From Talinum fruticosum (taxonomy: Eukaryota; Streptophyta; Magnoliopsida; Caryophyllales; Talinaceae), in assembly GCA_021018815.1 (NCBI GenBank), contig JAITYX010000088.1, positions 186,001-250,000 of the forward strand: DNA of 64,000 bases, in the 5' to 3' direction. Below the pieces are notes generated by a model. The model did not search any database. It saw nothing but the letters and a program-made list of their open reading frames with translations, and was not told where the DNA came from. Shown piece after piece: positions 11,452 to 23,499 of this stretch; position 1 is the first letter of the stretch; each line of letters begins with the position of its first letter. Both the position numbers and the translations under genes were made by a program.

Positions 11452-12936
11452 TGAAGACTCGGCTTTTAACCCTAAGTCATTCTAAGTATTACATGAAGAC
11501 TCAAGTATAATTCCTATCTTTCTTAAGTTTTGATTTCAAGTCATTTTGAGCACTATAGAAACTCTTGTCTAAGTTTTTATTCCGTTACGATCGACTCAAA
11601 AGCACCTTATTGCAAATCCCCTACATTGATGTTTCGAGTCACTTAGACATCACTCGGAACTATCACATGCTCAAATAACTTCTCTAAAACTCTTATTCCG
11701 AGCATTAACTCGTGAATTTCAATGCAAAGAGAATAACAACGTTAATTCCTTGTTCTAAGTCGGTTTGTTTCCTTGAGAATTATTTGACCGGATCAAGTTG
11801 TTATACTTGTGATATTTTACTCTCTGTACTTGATCATCCTCGGGATTGACTCAGATGGAATTTGAGTATATTGAATATTAGACTCAAAAATTTCATTCTT
11901 TTAGGCCAAAGATAATTAAGCACTTAATTATTCTAATTTAATTATTATCTGTGCCTAATCTTGGACCAAAGTATTTTATACTTTGAGAACCAATGTGGTT
12001 TGCTTTTGAAGGTTATTTAAACGAGGCTAACTTATTTTTGAAATACAAAAGCAAGCGGCTTCTAGCCGTTAACCACTAGCAGACAAGGTTTATCCACTTT
12101 TGGACATAGCTCAAACACCGTGTTAGGGTTGTCTGTTTCAAAACTCGGAAAACTCTAACTCTAAGCTTAATGGTTGTTTCCACAATAATTTTCAGTCACC
12201 ACCAAGTGATTGGACTCTCTTTTGGAGCCAAGAGCCATTGCATAATGTTCACATCCCAACGGATCTTGTCTTAGTGACTCGGAAGAGCCGTTACTAATGG
12301 CTAGTGAAGACTTTTATCCGGACCCAAAACTCAACGGTCACTCGACTTGGTTGGATATAAATAGAAGTCACCTCACAAGATTAGAAGATTACTGAACATA
12401 TTATCGAACACATTACTGGAGCTGAAATTATTATTCTCATTCTTATTCAATCTTTTATTTACAACTCCAAGTCCGTGTTTAATATTTTCGGAGTTGTAAA
12501 GAAAGACTTATAATCAGTCACACTCTTTTCTTACTTTCCGAGTAAGGTCCCTTGACTAAGGTGTAAGGGTTAACTCTGTTCGGTTGTCCTTGATTGTAAA
12601 GGTTATCTTAGTCAGGAAGTACTAGATCGAGATAAGGTAAATTCGAGTCTAAGAAAACATTGTTAGGAATTGTTTAAGGGAGCAATTCGGTTAAGTCGAT
12701 CCTTGTATTTGATGGATTCAAAATAGTGGATTTGACTTGGTGCTTGGATTAGCATTGTCCGTGGTTTTCTGCCCTGGAAGGGTTTCCACATAAATATGTG
12801 TTATCACTTTTCTAAGTCCAATCTAGACTCGGAATCTACTCGTTTAGCTGGTTTGTTGCAAAAATTGTTTATATTTCTTCATCACCCTATTCACCTCCCC
12901 TCTAGGGTGACTTAAACTCTCACGAGCAATCCTTCA
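11452..12936 (+). repeat. 5' LTR of Copia1
   Basis: The LTR starts TGAAGACTCGG and ends CCTTCA. A TATAAATAG box lies at 12356-12364. Its counterpart at 20583-22050 lacks 15 bases just inside its start. Confidence 0.85.
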
Positions 12937-12938
12937 AT

Positions 12939-12951
12939 TGGTATCAAAGCC
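12939..12951 (+). other. Primer-binding site of Copia1 (tRNA-iMet type)
   Basis: TGGTATCAAAGCC lies two bases after the LTR and differs slightly from the usual TGGTATCAGAGC copia primer site. Confidence 0.75.
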
Positions 12952-12995
12952 TAGCCTTTCAAGAGGATCTCATCATCCAAAGGTATAAAGATATG

Positions 12996-14400
12996 ATGGC
13001 TCGGAACAATGGAGAGTTCGATGAAGGAAGATGATCCACTAGACTACCGAAATTCAAAGGGTTAAACTTTTCCCATTGGAAGAAGATGATGGAATGTTTT
13101 TTGATGGACAACGATGAAGATGTTTGGAATATCATCCAAGTCAGCAACTACATTCCAATGAAGACGGAGAATGCAACTCTTGTACCTAAAGCCAAATCCG
13201 AGTTCACCACTAAGGAGACCGAGAAATTCAGAAAGAATTTCAAAGCTATGAACACATTGATGTGTGCCATTAGCACGAAGAATACAACAGGGTTTCAGCA
13301 CTGTGACACAGCTAAAGAGGTGTGGGACGCACTTGTCAACACCTAATGAAGGAACAAGCCAAGTGAAGCGGAGAAAATAACTTCATAAGTATGAGTTAGT
13401 TCAAGATGGAGCCAGAAGAAAACATTACTCGGATGTATATTCGGTTCACCGAGATTACCAATAGTATTAAATCTCTGGGTAGAAGGATTTGAAATGTCTA
13501 GAAAGATTATAAGAAGTCTACCAAAGAAGAGATGGGGTCCCAAAGTGACGGCCATTGAAGAAGCTCGGAACCTCTCTCAACTAAGGCCGGACGAGCTTAT
13601 TGGCAAGCTACTCATTCACAAGATTCATTTGGAGGAAGAGGATGTAGAGGTTAGCACCAAAAATAATATTGCATCGAAGGCCTCAAAAAGCAAATGTGAA
13701 AGTTTGAGCTCCTCGAGAATCAGAAGAGGACCCTATGGCACTCGTAGCACGGGGCTTCAAGAGAATGATGAAATACAAGAAGTGGGAAAAGGGGCCAAAG
13801 GATGAGTTCTACAAGAAAGATAAGAAGGACAAAAAAGGTAAATATTCTTCTCCTTCAAAGTTATCTTTTCCTAAGAACTCTGGTTGCTTTGAATGTGGCC
13901 GTAAGGAGCACATAGTCAAAGATTATCCCAAGAGAAACAAGGACAGAAATAAGAAGGCTATAATGGCTACTTGGAGTGATGATGACTCATCCGAAGAAGA
14001 TGATTCGGATGACTCAACGTGTCTTATGGCACTTACGGATTTAGAAGCTGAATCGAGTCGGACAATGAGGACTTCGATATTGATGAGGTAGTTGAATACT
14101 TTCTCAAATTTTCTAAAGTTGATCTAGCACGATATCTGTTCACTTTGGAAGAAAAGTCCAATTTTGACTCATTCCAGTTCAAAGAACAACTTGAGTCTCT
14201 TGTCGATAAGAGCAATGCTTTGAAAAATGAATTGGAAACACTAAGACAAAATTTGAAAGAACTTAAGACTAGTACTCAAGCAAATGAGATTGTGTTTGAG
14301 TCACTTAGAATAGAGAATGAGCAACCGAAAATAAAGCTCAATGAGTCTCAAGAGCTTGTTTTGAAATTCACTCAAGGTCGGAAAACCTTGATATGCTTTT
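12996..14400 (+). pseudogene. Copia1 gag with zinc knuckle and coiled coil
   Basis: Translation from ATG at 12996 begins MARNNGEFDEGR, meets a TGA, and continues through KFKGLNFSHWKKMMECFL, a typical copia gag (UBN2-type) N-terminus. Downstream frames give WGPKVTAIEEARNLS, then a zinc knuckle at 13885-13926 (CFECGRKEHIVKDYP) whose last cysteine is replaced by tyrosine. An acidic DDDSSEEDDSDDS run follows. A charged helical segment rich in L, E, K and Q (14150-14380) is a likely coiled coil. At least three frame changes and several stops break it. The second gag in the window (38843-40290) aligns throughout. Confidence 0.8.
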
Positions 14401-14968
14401 AGGCTCTCAGTGTGTCTCCTTCAAGAAAGAAGGACTTGGTTTTAATGAAGAAGAGGAATCAAAATCCTATTCTATTCTTTTCAAAAAGGATTCTAGAACT
14501 GTAAAGTTCAGGAAGGCTAAGCATGGTTGTATTCATACAAACGAACGAGAGGACAAAGACCGAGATCGGCTTACACGAAAAGCCTTCTTTTCCCGTTTAC
14601 AAAAGAAAAGATTTTCAAAAGAAAGAGACATAGACTTAGACAGTGGTTGCTCACACCACATGTCAGGAGATTCAAGACTCTTGTCTAAGCTAGAAGATCC
14701 GAAAGGAGGGAAAGTCACTTTTGGAGATAACAACAAAGGTAAGATAGTAGGGATTGGCAAAATTGGTGAAGGAAACAACATAATCAGCCTAGTCTACCTT
14801 ATCAAAGGACTCAAGTACAATCTCCTTAGTATTTCTCAGCCATGTGACAAAGGTCAAGAGGTAATGTTCGATCGGACCAACTGCTACATTTATGATGCAA
14901 TCACCAAAGAGACTAAGCTCTTAGGTCCGAGGTCAAGTAACTCTTACACTATTTCTCTCTCAGATTAA
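14393..14968 (+). pseudogene. Copia1 protease region
   Basis: A 191-residue open stretch carries the aspartic protease motif LDSGCSHHMSGD, with the catalytic D-S-G at 14639-14647, followed by GGKVTFGDNNKGKIVG and LKYNLLSIS. This is the usual copia protease and gag-pre-integrase transition. Relative to Copia2 the sequence just before the motif is shortened, so the usual W-Y-L-D lead-in is missing its first residues. Confidence 0.8.
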
Positions 14969-14989
14969 AGACAAAATTTATCTTGTTTA

Positions 14990-15400
14990 AAAACTTCGTG
15001 AATGATGATTCATGGACTTGACATCGTAGATTAGGCCATATTAGCATGCATACTATCATGAAACTTGCATCTCATGGACTATTTAGGGGTTTACCAAACT
15101 GTGCTTTTAAGAAAGACAAAATTTGTGAGGTATGCACAAAAGGCAAGCAAGTTAGATCATCTTTCAAGCCACTCAAAACTGTATCTACCTCCAAACTACT
15201 TGAATTGCTTCATATGGATTTGTGTGGTGAAATTCTCGTGAAAAGTCTTTGAGGAAAATCGTATGTACTTGTTGTTGTTGATGATTTCTCACTATTTACT
15301 TGGATGTGTTTTCTTAAGAACAAGAATGAAGCCTTCAAAGAGTTCACTAAGCTTTGTAGAAAAATTCAAGTGGAGTCTCGGACTCGGATCGGAAGGATTT
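14990..15400 (+). pseudogene. Copia1 integrase, first part
   Basis: The H-H-C-C zinc-binding segment is visible (RRLGHISMHTI, then CEVCTKGKQVRSSF). The start of the catalytic core follows with HMDLCGE, containing the first acidic residue. A stop follows VKSL. The reading ends at ESRTRIGRI, where the solo LTR was inserted. Confidence 0.8.
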
Positions 15401-18400
15401 TGTAATACCCGAAATTTTAAAGAAAAGCAGTGAAAAGCATAGAATTATTGAATAAAATTCCCTGCAGCTAGGGGGTTGAGTGACTGATTTTATTTACGGC
15501 CGGACATATCACATTAGAATCCCTTTAAAGGCTGGTGTTGAATAAATTAAATTAAGGAAATTGCCTCCCTTTTTGTGAGCTGAAACTTTGCACGGTTAGG
15601 AATTGTCGTGGTCGACGTATTAAAATAAGTTAGGATGCAGCAACATAAAGAGGATGGAAGGGAGAAGATATAGACTTGTCGTATATGGGCCGATGATTAC
15701 TTTGGCTAAATTATGAAGAGATGCGAAAGACAAATTGTGGATGCAATTATTATTACGTTTAGCAAGAGAAAGAGGAAAAGGATGAATAAAAAGGAAATGA
15801 AGAAGTGGGTTTTGGTTTAAGTGGAGAAATGAGATAGAAATCAAAATTGGGGTCCAATTAGGATCATTAACCGCCAATTAAGCGGTGGAGAGAGAGACGA
15901 GTAAAGAAGAAGGGCTCGGAGGCCCGAGCAGAGAAAATAGGAAAGGGAAACGCGAGAGGGAGGACCAAGAAAGAGAGAGTGAGGGTGTGCTTGGACCCGA
16001 AGCCGAGGTCGGAGGCCGGAGGGCAGCAAGCCGAATGGCGAACGGGGAAGGCGGCCGGCGCGCGAGGGAAACGGAGGAGCGAGAGAAGGAGAGAGCCACC
16101 GCTGCAAGAACGCATAGAGAGAGAGATGGCGAGTGGTGCGAGGGTCGAGGAGACCGAGGAGCGGCCGGCAACCACCGCAGGACCGAAGGCGGTTGCCGGT
16201 GATGCGAGTAGACGCGAGCGAAGGCAAAGAAAGCGAGAGACCGAGGTAGAACGAGAGCGAAGGAAGGAACTGAAGCGAGGGCTGGTGCGAGAGGGTCCAG
16301 GAGGCCGAAATCGGGAAAATAACGGCGGCAAGGGAGAAGTATTGTGGCGAACGCGCGGGGCCCGGACCGAGAGCTAGCGGAGGCCGAGAAAATGGCAAGT
16401 CGGAATAGGGAAGCGAGAGGCCGGAACCGGCACACGCGAGTATACTCATTCCATTTCTCAAACCGTGAAGTCGAGGTGGGCAGTCTTATACTTTAAACTA
16501 TTAATAATTTCGAAACCCAAATGAGTTTGTTGTGATTATTGAATGTTTATGTGCTAAAACGAAGCTAGGAAGTTGTTAGCACTGAAATAGGTTATGAGAA
16601 AATCGAATGGAATTGTTGAGTCCGAATCGAAACCTGACGGAGCTTAATAGTTGGTTAGGAGCTGAGTTGAGGTGCTGAAAGTTTAGGAGTTAGGTTGTGT
16701 AGGTATAAAGAGTATTGTGAAGATCTCAATTAGCACTTAGAAATGAAGAAATGGTGATTTGGGTCTAAATTGTGAATTGATGCTTTAGTTGAACCTTGGA
16801 GATTTCCTAAGTTCTTTGTGTTGGAAGGTAACGACTTATATTGGGAAATAGCGAGTGAAGTATAAAAGACGAGTGTGAGTTGACACCGAGTGATGCGCAA
16901 TTGAGGCATGGGAGTGAGAGGTGGGTGAGTATTAGGATAATTGAGTTCAAAAGATAATTAAGTCCTTGAGGTTGAACTAAATTCGAAGATAAGCGAGAAC
17001 TAGCGGAAGTGGAGCGATGAAAAGAGATTAAGAGTCTGTATGATTGAGTTTGGACGAGAAAGAACGATTAATGAAATAGAAACCTAAGATGAGATCAAAT
17101 TACACTTGGAGATGAAGGGAGCTAGAGGAGTTTTAGTAGTGAAGTGAGAATGAGAGCTATCCGACTAAATATGAGTAAGAAGAGGTTGATTAGTAATGTG
17201 GAGGCGTAATCGGAAAACATTGAAGCAAAGATGGTAAATTATAAGAAGTTGGGACATGTGAGACTAATGGTAACTACTTGTGGTTATTGTGGCTCGGAGA
17301 AAGGAATTAATCTTACTAAATGGGAGAATTGAGAAAGGTTTAGTTGAAGAAAAGCTGAGAATGACTATCTGTGTTGAATTGTGGCTATCCGTGCAAGCGA
17401 TTGTGTTAAATGTTGTTCGAAGTTGGTTTTGAAAGAAGTTCTATGTTTTACGCAAAAAGACACGTGAATGTGATTTGTGTGATATGTGCTTTTCAAACGT
17501 GAACACGTACTTTTAAGAAGTGAAATTGATTTGAGGTTCTTTGTTTGAAACAAGCTTGATAAGTGAACGTATTGAAGAAAGCTGTTGTGAATCGACTTTG
17601 CCTGGATCGTTTAGCACAAGGAAGGATTCTAGCTAGGGCGGCTAGCTAGGGGTCCTGTGTAGCGGGACGCCCGATTGGAATCTTCCTAGATAGGTCCCGG
17701 AGCCTTTTATTTGGGGTCGCGCCCCAAAGAAACTAGAGAAATCAGAGAAATTATGAGAAATTGCGAAGTGCTAGGTCGAGTCCCCAACCCGGAAAGTGAT
17801 TCACCGAAAATGATTTATGAGAAGTGATTCGAGTAGAAATGATCCAATGTCCGATTGAAAGTATTTGAAAGAAAGTGCGGATGAATTCACCTTGTTTAAA
17901 GTGTTTCAATTCCCAAAATGATTGCAATTCGTGCTTTGAATGATTCAAATGTTAAGATCGTTACGTTGAAAACGATTTTAAGAGATTTTGTTGAAAAGTA
18001 TATAGATTTGTATTATGTTATTATGCTTTTGCTTGATTTTATTATTATGAGTATTATGTGTAAAGAATTTCCATTTTAAGGGTGTAAGACTCCGGTGAGC
18101 CCCGTGGTTTATTGCTCACCCCCACAAATTCTTCCCCCACTCCTAGCATTGCAGGTACATTTCCGGAAAGTATGATCCACACCTAGCATATTTCGGACTC
18201 CGCTGACTGGTGTTTGTTGCGTCTTGAGTGATTCGAGTCAAGAATATGCATTTCTTCTATTTCTCAGCATTATAGTTTGTAATTTAGTTCATATAGTTGT
18301 ACCGGATGTATAATTAACCATTTAGATTATTTTAAGTTTTATCACATGATTGGTTGGACTCCGGCGTGTGGCCGTTGAGTTGTATACTCCGAGCGTGTGG

Positions 18401-18639
18401 CTCGTTGAGTCATATTGTGGTTTGATGCGGGGTTTTGAGGCTTTAAGCCTATGGGATAGTCCACATTACAAATAGAATTCTGCCGAAATTTTGAGGAAAT
18501 CTCAAATTCTTTTGGGAAACCACCTTTATTATCTTTAAGTCAAGTTTAGATAGCCAATTCAACACCGAGATAGAGCCTTGGGGGTTCCTTTAAGGAACTC
18601 GGCGATGTAATGCTCCTAGGGGTGTTTTGGGGTGTTACT
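15401..18639 (+). mobile_element. Solo LTR, Tekay/Del-like, inserted in Copia1 integrase
   Basis: The insertion begins TGTAATACCCGAAATTTT and ends GGGGTGTTACT, a one-base decay of the TGTAACACCC...GGGTGTTACA termini common in plant chromovirus LTRs. It is flanked by perfect 5-bp duplications GATTT (15396-15400 and 18640-18644). No gag or pol motif was found inside. The 3.2-kb length fits the long LTRs of the Tekay/Del clade, but the clade is inferred only from termini and length. A G+C-rich, purine-biased tract lies at about 15880-16440. The segment near 17430-17620 is homologous to 63562-64000 in inverted orientation. Confidence 0.8.
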
Positions 18640-18644
18640 GATTT

Positions 18645-19100
18645 AAGCCGACCATGAAAGGGAGTTCGACTACTCGGAATTTCCAGACTTCGTGACAAGA
18701 ATGACATCTCTCACAACTTCTTTGTACTAAGAACTCCTCAACAAAATGGCGTAGTTGAGAGAAAGAAAAGAACTCTTGAAGAAATAGGAAGGACTATGAT
18801 GATTGAAAATGATCTACCTTACTATTTTTGAGGCTGAAGCGATCAACACAGACAAATTACACACTTAACAGATGCCTCATCGGACCCATCTTGAAGAAAA
18901 TACCCTACGAGCTTCACAAAGGGAAGAAACCCAACATTTCCTACTTCAAACCATTTGGGTGTAAGTGTTTTGTCCACAACAATGGTAAGAGGCATCCGAC
19001 TAAGTTTGATGCTAGGTTAGATAAAGGTATATATCCGGGTTATTCATCTCATAACAAAGCTTATCGTGTTTTTAACAAAAGAACTAACAAAGTGGTTTGA
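18645..19100 (+). pseudogene. Copia1 integrase, second part
   Basis: The reading resumes after the solo LTR with ADHEREF-like sequence (second acidic residue), then TPQQNGVVERKKRTLEE, which contains the third catalytic glutamate. One base in 18825-18840 shifts the frame. After that the C-terminal part continues as LNRCLIGPILKKIPYELHKG and CFVHNNGKRHPTKFD. The region 19101-19320 corresponds to the linker before reverse transcriptase and is heavily broken. Confidence 0.75.
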
Positions 19101-19339
19101 TAAAATTGATCTTGGAAGGATAAGTGAGTCCACATAGTTAGATCTCGGACTTGAAAGAGATGAAGACGACCTTGCTGAAGCTAAGCAACTCAGAATGTTA
19201 TGACTCGGATCGAACAAACACAAGAGCCGGCTCGGAATGTCTGAAGAACAAATCAATGAGACTCAGCAAGATCAACCAACTGAAGATCAGCCTGTTCAAC
19301 TAACAAACATGGTAAATCAAAGGACAGGTAAAACTTTCA

Positions 19340-20330
19340 AATATGCATCCAGCCACCAACTTGAAAACATACATTCGACATCAACAATGGGGTAAGAACT
19401 CGATCTTTTTGCATAATCTGTGTGCATTTTCTGCATTCATATCATTAACAAAACCCAAAAATGCACTAGAAGCCCTAAATGAGCCTGAATGGGTAGAGGC
19501 CATGCAAGAAGAGCTCAATCAATTTGAAAGAAACCAAGTCCGAACTTTGACCAAATGACCATCTAACCACCTAGTCACCGGAACCAAAAGGGTTTTCAAG
19601 AACAAACTGGATGAGGAAGGGTTGGTAGTCGGAAATAAGCCTAGACTTGTTGCCTAGGGTTACAATCAAGAAGAAGGAATTGATTGTGGGGAAACCTTTG
19701 CACCTGTTGCTAGGATTGATGCAATCAAAATCTTATTGGCATTTGCATCTAGCATGAATATCAAGCTTTATCAAATGGATGTTAAATGTGCTTTTCTGAA
19801 TGGTTTCATTCAAGAAGAAGTCTATGTTGAGCAACCCCTTGAATTTGAAAACTCAGAATTCCCAAATCATGTTTTCAAATTACAAAAAGCTTTATATGGT
19901 CTTAAATGAGCTCCTAGAGCTTGGTTTGAAAGACTAAACAGTTTCTTGGTTGAAAATGATTTCAAAAGAGGTCAAATTGATAAAACTCTTTTCATAACAA
20001 CCAAGGGGAAAAATTTTCTTATCACTCGGATCTATGTTGATGGTATTATTTTTGGAGCTACTAATGAAACTCTATGTCAAGAGTTTTCCGAGTTGATGAG
20101 ATAAAAGTTCCAAATGAGTAAGATGGAAGAACTCAACTACTTTCTTGGTTTATCAATCAAACAAGACAAGGATGCATTTATGTTCATCAATCTAGGTATA
20201 CCAATGAGCTTTTGAAGAAGTACAAACTACAAGATATGAAGCATGCAACAACACCTATGAGTAGCAGTTTGAAACAGGACTCAAATGAGAAAGGTAAAGC
20301 TGTAAATCGAAACTCTACAGAGGTATAATC
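19340..20330 (+). pseudogene. Copia1 reverse transcriptase, active site altered
   Basis: Motifs in order are ALNEPEWVEAMQEELNQFE, CGETFAPVARIDAIKILLAF, QMDVKCAFLNGF and EVYVEQP, and then the polymerase active site. That site reads YVDG at 20030-20044 instead of YVDD, so the second catalytic aspartate is lost. Stops occur at 19655, after YGLK, and after ELMR. It aligns along its length with the intact-motif copy at 42440-43150. Confidence 0.85.
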
Positions 20331-20399
20331 GGATCTCTACTTTATCTCACATCTAGTAGGCCATATATCATGTTCGATGTCCGGCTTTATGCAAGATTT

Positions 20400-20562
20400 C
20401 AAGTTAATCCAAAATAATCACAACTCACTATAGTGAAGAGAATTTTCAGATATCTTGCAGAGACTCGGAATCTTGGTTTATGGTTTTCAAAAGATTCGGA
20501 CCTGACTCTCACTTGGATACTCGGATGCTGATTATGCTGGATACAAAGTTGATAGAAAGAGC
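20400..20562 (+). pseudogene. Copia1 RNase H, truncated
   Basis: The frame carries the GYSDADYAGYKVDRK block of copia RNase H (20516-20560). It then jumps directly to CCTTTCATC and the polypurine tract. In Copia2 about 2.5 kb, including the rest of RNase H and the env-like region, lies between these points (43430 to 45977). Confidence 0.8.
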
Positions 20563-20570
20563 CTTTCATC

Positions 20571-20582
20571 AAAAAGGGGAGA
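20571..20582 (+). other. Polypurine tract of Copia1
   Basis: AAAAAGGGGAGA directly precedes the 3' LTR and is identical to the tract of Copia2 at 45984-45995. Confidence 0.85.
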
Positions 20583-22050
20583 TAACCCTAAGTCATTCCG
20601 AGTATTACATGAAGACTCAAGTATAATTCCTATCTCTCTTAAGTTTTGATTTCAAGTTATTACGAGCATTGTAGAAAATCTTGTCTAAGTTTTCATTTTG
20701 TTACGACTGACTCAGAAAGCACCTTATTGCGTATCCCCTACACTGATGCTTCGAGTTACTTAGACATCACTCAGAACTATCGCATGCCCAAATAATTTCT
20801 TTAACACTCTTATTCCGAGTACTTGATTGCGTATTTCAACACAAATAGAATTACAATGTTAATTCCTTATTCTAAGTTAGTTTATTTCCTTGAGAATTAT
20901 TTGACTAGATCAAGTTGTTATACTTTGATATTTTACTCTCTGTACTTGATCATCCTTAGGATTGACTCAGATGGAATTTGAGTATATTGAATATTAGACT
21001 CCAAAAATTCCATTCTTTTAGGCCAAAGATAATTAAGCACTTAATTATTCTAATTTAATTATTATTTGTGCCTAATCTTGAACCAAAGTATTTTATACTT
21101 TGAGAATCAATGTGGTTTGCTTTTGTAGGTTATTCAAACGAGGCTATCTTATTTTTAAAATAAAAAAGCAATCGGCTTCTAGCCGTTAACCACTAGTAGA
21201 CAAGGTTTATCTACTTCGGATATGGCTCGATACACGTGTCGGGGTTGTTTGTTTCCAAAACTAGAAAACTCTAACTCTAGGCTTAATGGTTGTTTCCACC
21301 CCAACTTTCAGTCACCACCAAGCGATTGGACTATCTTTTGGAGCCAAGAGCCGTTGCACATCGGTCACATCCCAACGGATCTTTGCTTGAGTGACTTAGA
21401 AGAGCCGTTACAACGGCTAGTGAAGACTTCTGTCCGAGCCAAAACTCAACGGTCACTCTGCTTGGTTGGATATAAATAGAAGTCACCTCACAAGACTAGA
21501 AGATTGCTTGAACATATTGCTTGAACACATTACTTGACCTGATATTATTGTTCTCATTCTTATAGAATCTTTTATTTACAACTCCAAGTCCGTATTTAAT
21601 ATTTTCCGAGTTGTAAAGAAAGTCTTGTAATCAGTCACACTCTTTTCTTACTTTCGAGTAAGGTCCCTTAAGTAAGCTGTAAGGGTTAACTCAACTTAGT
21701 TGTCCCTGATTGTAAAAGTTATCTCGGTTAGGAAGTACTAGATCGGATAAGGTCACTTCGAGTCAAGGAAAACATTGTTAGGAATTGTTTAATGGAACAA
21801 TTCTATTTGAGTTAGTCCTTATATTTTGTGGATTCAAAATAGTGGATTTGACTTGGTGCTTGGATTAGCATTGTCCGTGTTTTTCTGCCCCAGGAGGCTT
21901 TCCACGTAAATATGTGTTATCACTTTTACGAGTCCAATATAGACTCGAGAATCGCTATTTAGCTGATTTGTTACAAAAATTGTTTATATTTCTTCATCAC
22001 CCTATTCACCCCCTCTAGGGTGACTTAGACTCTCCACGAGCAAACCTTCA
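20583..22050 (+). repeat. 3' LTR of Copia1
   Basis: It matches 11452-12936 along its length and ends CCTTCA. The first base is followed at once by AACCCTAAG, so the 15 bases after the terminal T in the 5' LTR are missing. A TATAAATAGA box lies at 21471-21480. Confidence 0.85.
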
Positions 22051-22051
22051 A

Positions 22052-23100
22052 AGGGAAATGTTTATGGTTATACCACCTCCACTCATCCAATCTTCTCCAG
22101 ACAATCCTAAACATGAATGTATTTAGCTCGAATCCAAAACTCGGTCTAATTTCCGTATAGATAAGATAGAACATATGTTGAGGGAGTCATCCATGTTCAG
22201 CAATCGTTATTTCGATCATAAGGGATTCACTTTAATCCCTAAGGGTAACTAGCTCCTAAGTTTACCATGCCCGACATTAAGTTCGAAGGTTCCGAGAATC
22301 CCCATCGACACATACGCAACTTCTTGTGAGCAATGACTCTTAAAAACATCCTCGAAGACACTTACCACATCATCTTCCCTGGACATTTGATACTGATGTC
22401 ATGAAGTCGTATAAGGCGATTGACGCACGCAAGGTTGCCAATTGGATAGATTTGTGCAAAGAGTTACTCCATCAATACTCCTATAACACATATCTACCTC
22501 TTACTCTTAGAGACTTAGAGTTAATCAAGCAAGGTGAGAAGGAGAGCTTCACTGATTTCTTGATCGGATGGAGAGCAAAGGCAACCCACATGGTTGACCA
22601 ACCCTCCGAGAAAGATCAAGTCTGCATTATTGTGAAGAACCTTTAACCCAGTTATAACTAGTACCTTAAATTCCTACCCATGATGAACTTTTCGACTCTC
22701 GGAGATGCTGGCTTGCTGATAGAAGAAGAATTGTACTACTGCGACCACAAAAGTCGCAACCAGGATATCGAGGTAATTATCATTCCAAAGATAAGAAAAC
22801 CTCTAATGCTGGCAATGCTACCAGGGATGTAGATGTCAACGCCTCAATAGATATACCGACTACACTCCTATGGATACTACTTATGCTCAAGCCCTTGACC
22901 GTCTCTTGGAGAAAGGGAAGATAGAGTTGCCACTTAACGGTGGGAGAATTTGGGACGTGGGAAAATTTTACAAATACCATCGTGCATAAGGATATGATAC
23001 TTAACGGTGTTGCACATTCAAGAACAAACTAGAAGATATTTTTGAAATGGCCAATTACCCCTGCCTAAGGCTGCCTAGAAACCAAGTAATAACAAAAACC
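22052..23100 (+). pseudogene. Tat1 gag, part after the Copia1 insertion
   Basis: The gag reading includes MLRESSMFSNRYFDHKGF, then DLCKELLHQYSYNTYLPLT, GEKESFTDFLIGWRAKA and DQPSEKDQVCIIVKNL. Tat3 (32521-33400) and Tat2 (56060-57036, minus strand) carry the same blocks. These are capsid-region motifs of Tat/Ogre gag. Multiple stops and shifts break the frame. Confidence 0.8.
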
Positions 23101-23499
23101 CTTTTAGCGGCTCCTTAGCCATCTTTACTGAAGTCACACCAGGTCGGTAGGATCTATCTTTATCCGAGATGTTAATGAGTCACAATTGCTTCTCAATCTA
23201 CCGTTATTAGATCCGGAAGTCCAGGGGCTTAGGGTAAGTGATGAAGAAGATGTCTACGAAACGAGAGATGATGATAACAATAGAGTGACGGCTTCAGGGC
23301 ACACCACCCTTAGAAGAAGATTTTTGGGAAAACACTAAGAGCCCTGCTGTTCGGTTTCTTACTAGATCGGGAGGGAATAATGCGCCCTTAGGTCTACAAC
23401 GGACTCAAGAAGTCGAAAAGAACTCGATGCTACAAAGGAAGAAGATCCAATCCTTGAGTAACTCCAGAAATTAAAAGCTAACATTTCTATCGGCAATTA

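Larger units (their letters stand above)
11452..22050 (+). mobile_element. SIRE/Maximus-like Ty1/copia element Copia1
   Basis: The element has long LTRs (11452-12936 and 20583-22050), ends TGAAG...CTTCA and a perfect 5-bp target duplication AAGGG (11447-11451 and 22051-22055). A tRNA-iMet type primer site is at 12939. Domain order is gag with zinc knuckle, protease, integrase, reverse transcriptase, RNase H, as in copia elements. Integrase is split by a solo LTR at 15401-18639. Compared with Copia2 it lacks the C-terminal half of RNase H and the whole env-like region. Stops and frameshifts are frequent and the LTRs differ at many bases, so it is older than Copia2. Confidence 0.9.

Noticed and set aside
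15841..16461. 206-residue and 185-residue open frames as host genes
   Set aside because: They overlap each other on the same and opposite strands in a compositionally biased LTR tract, and show no motif.
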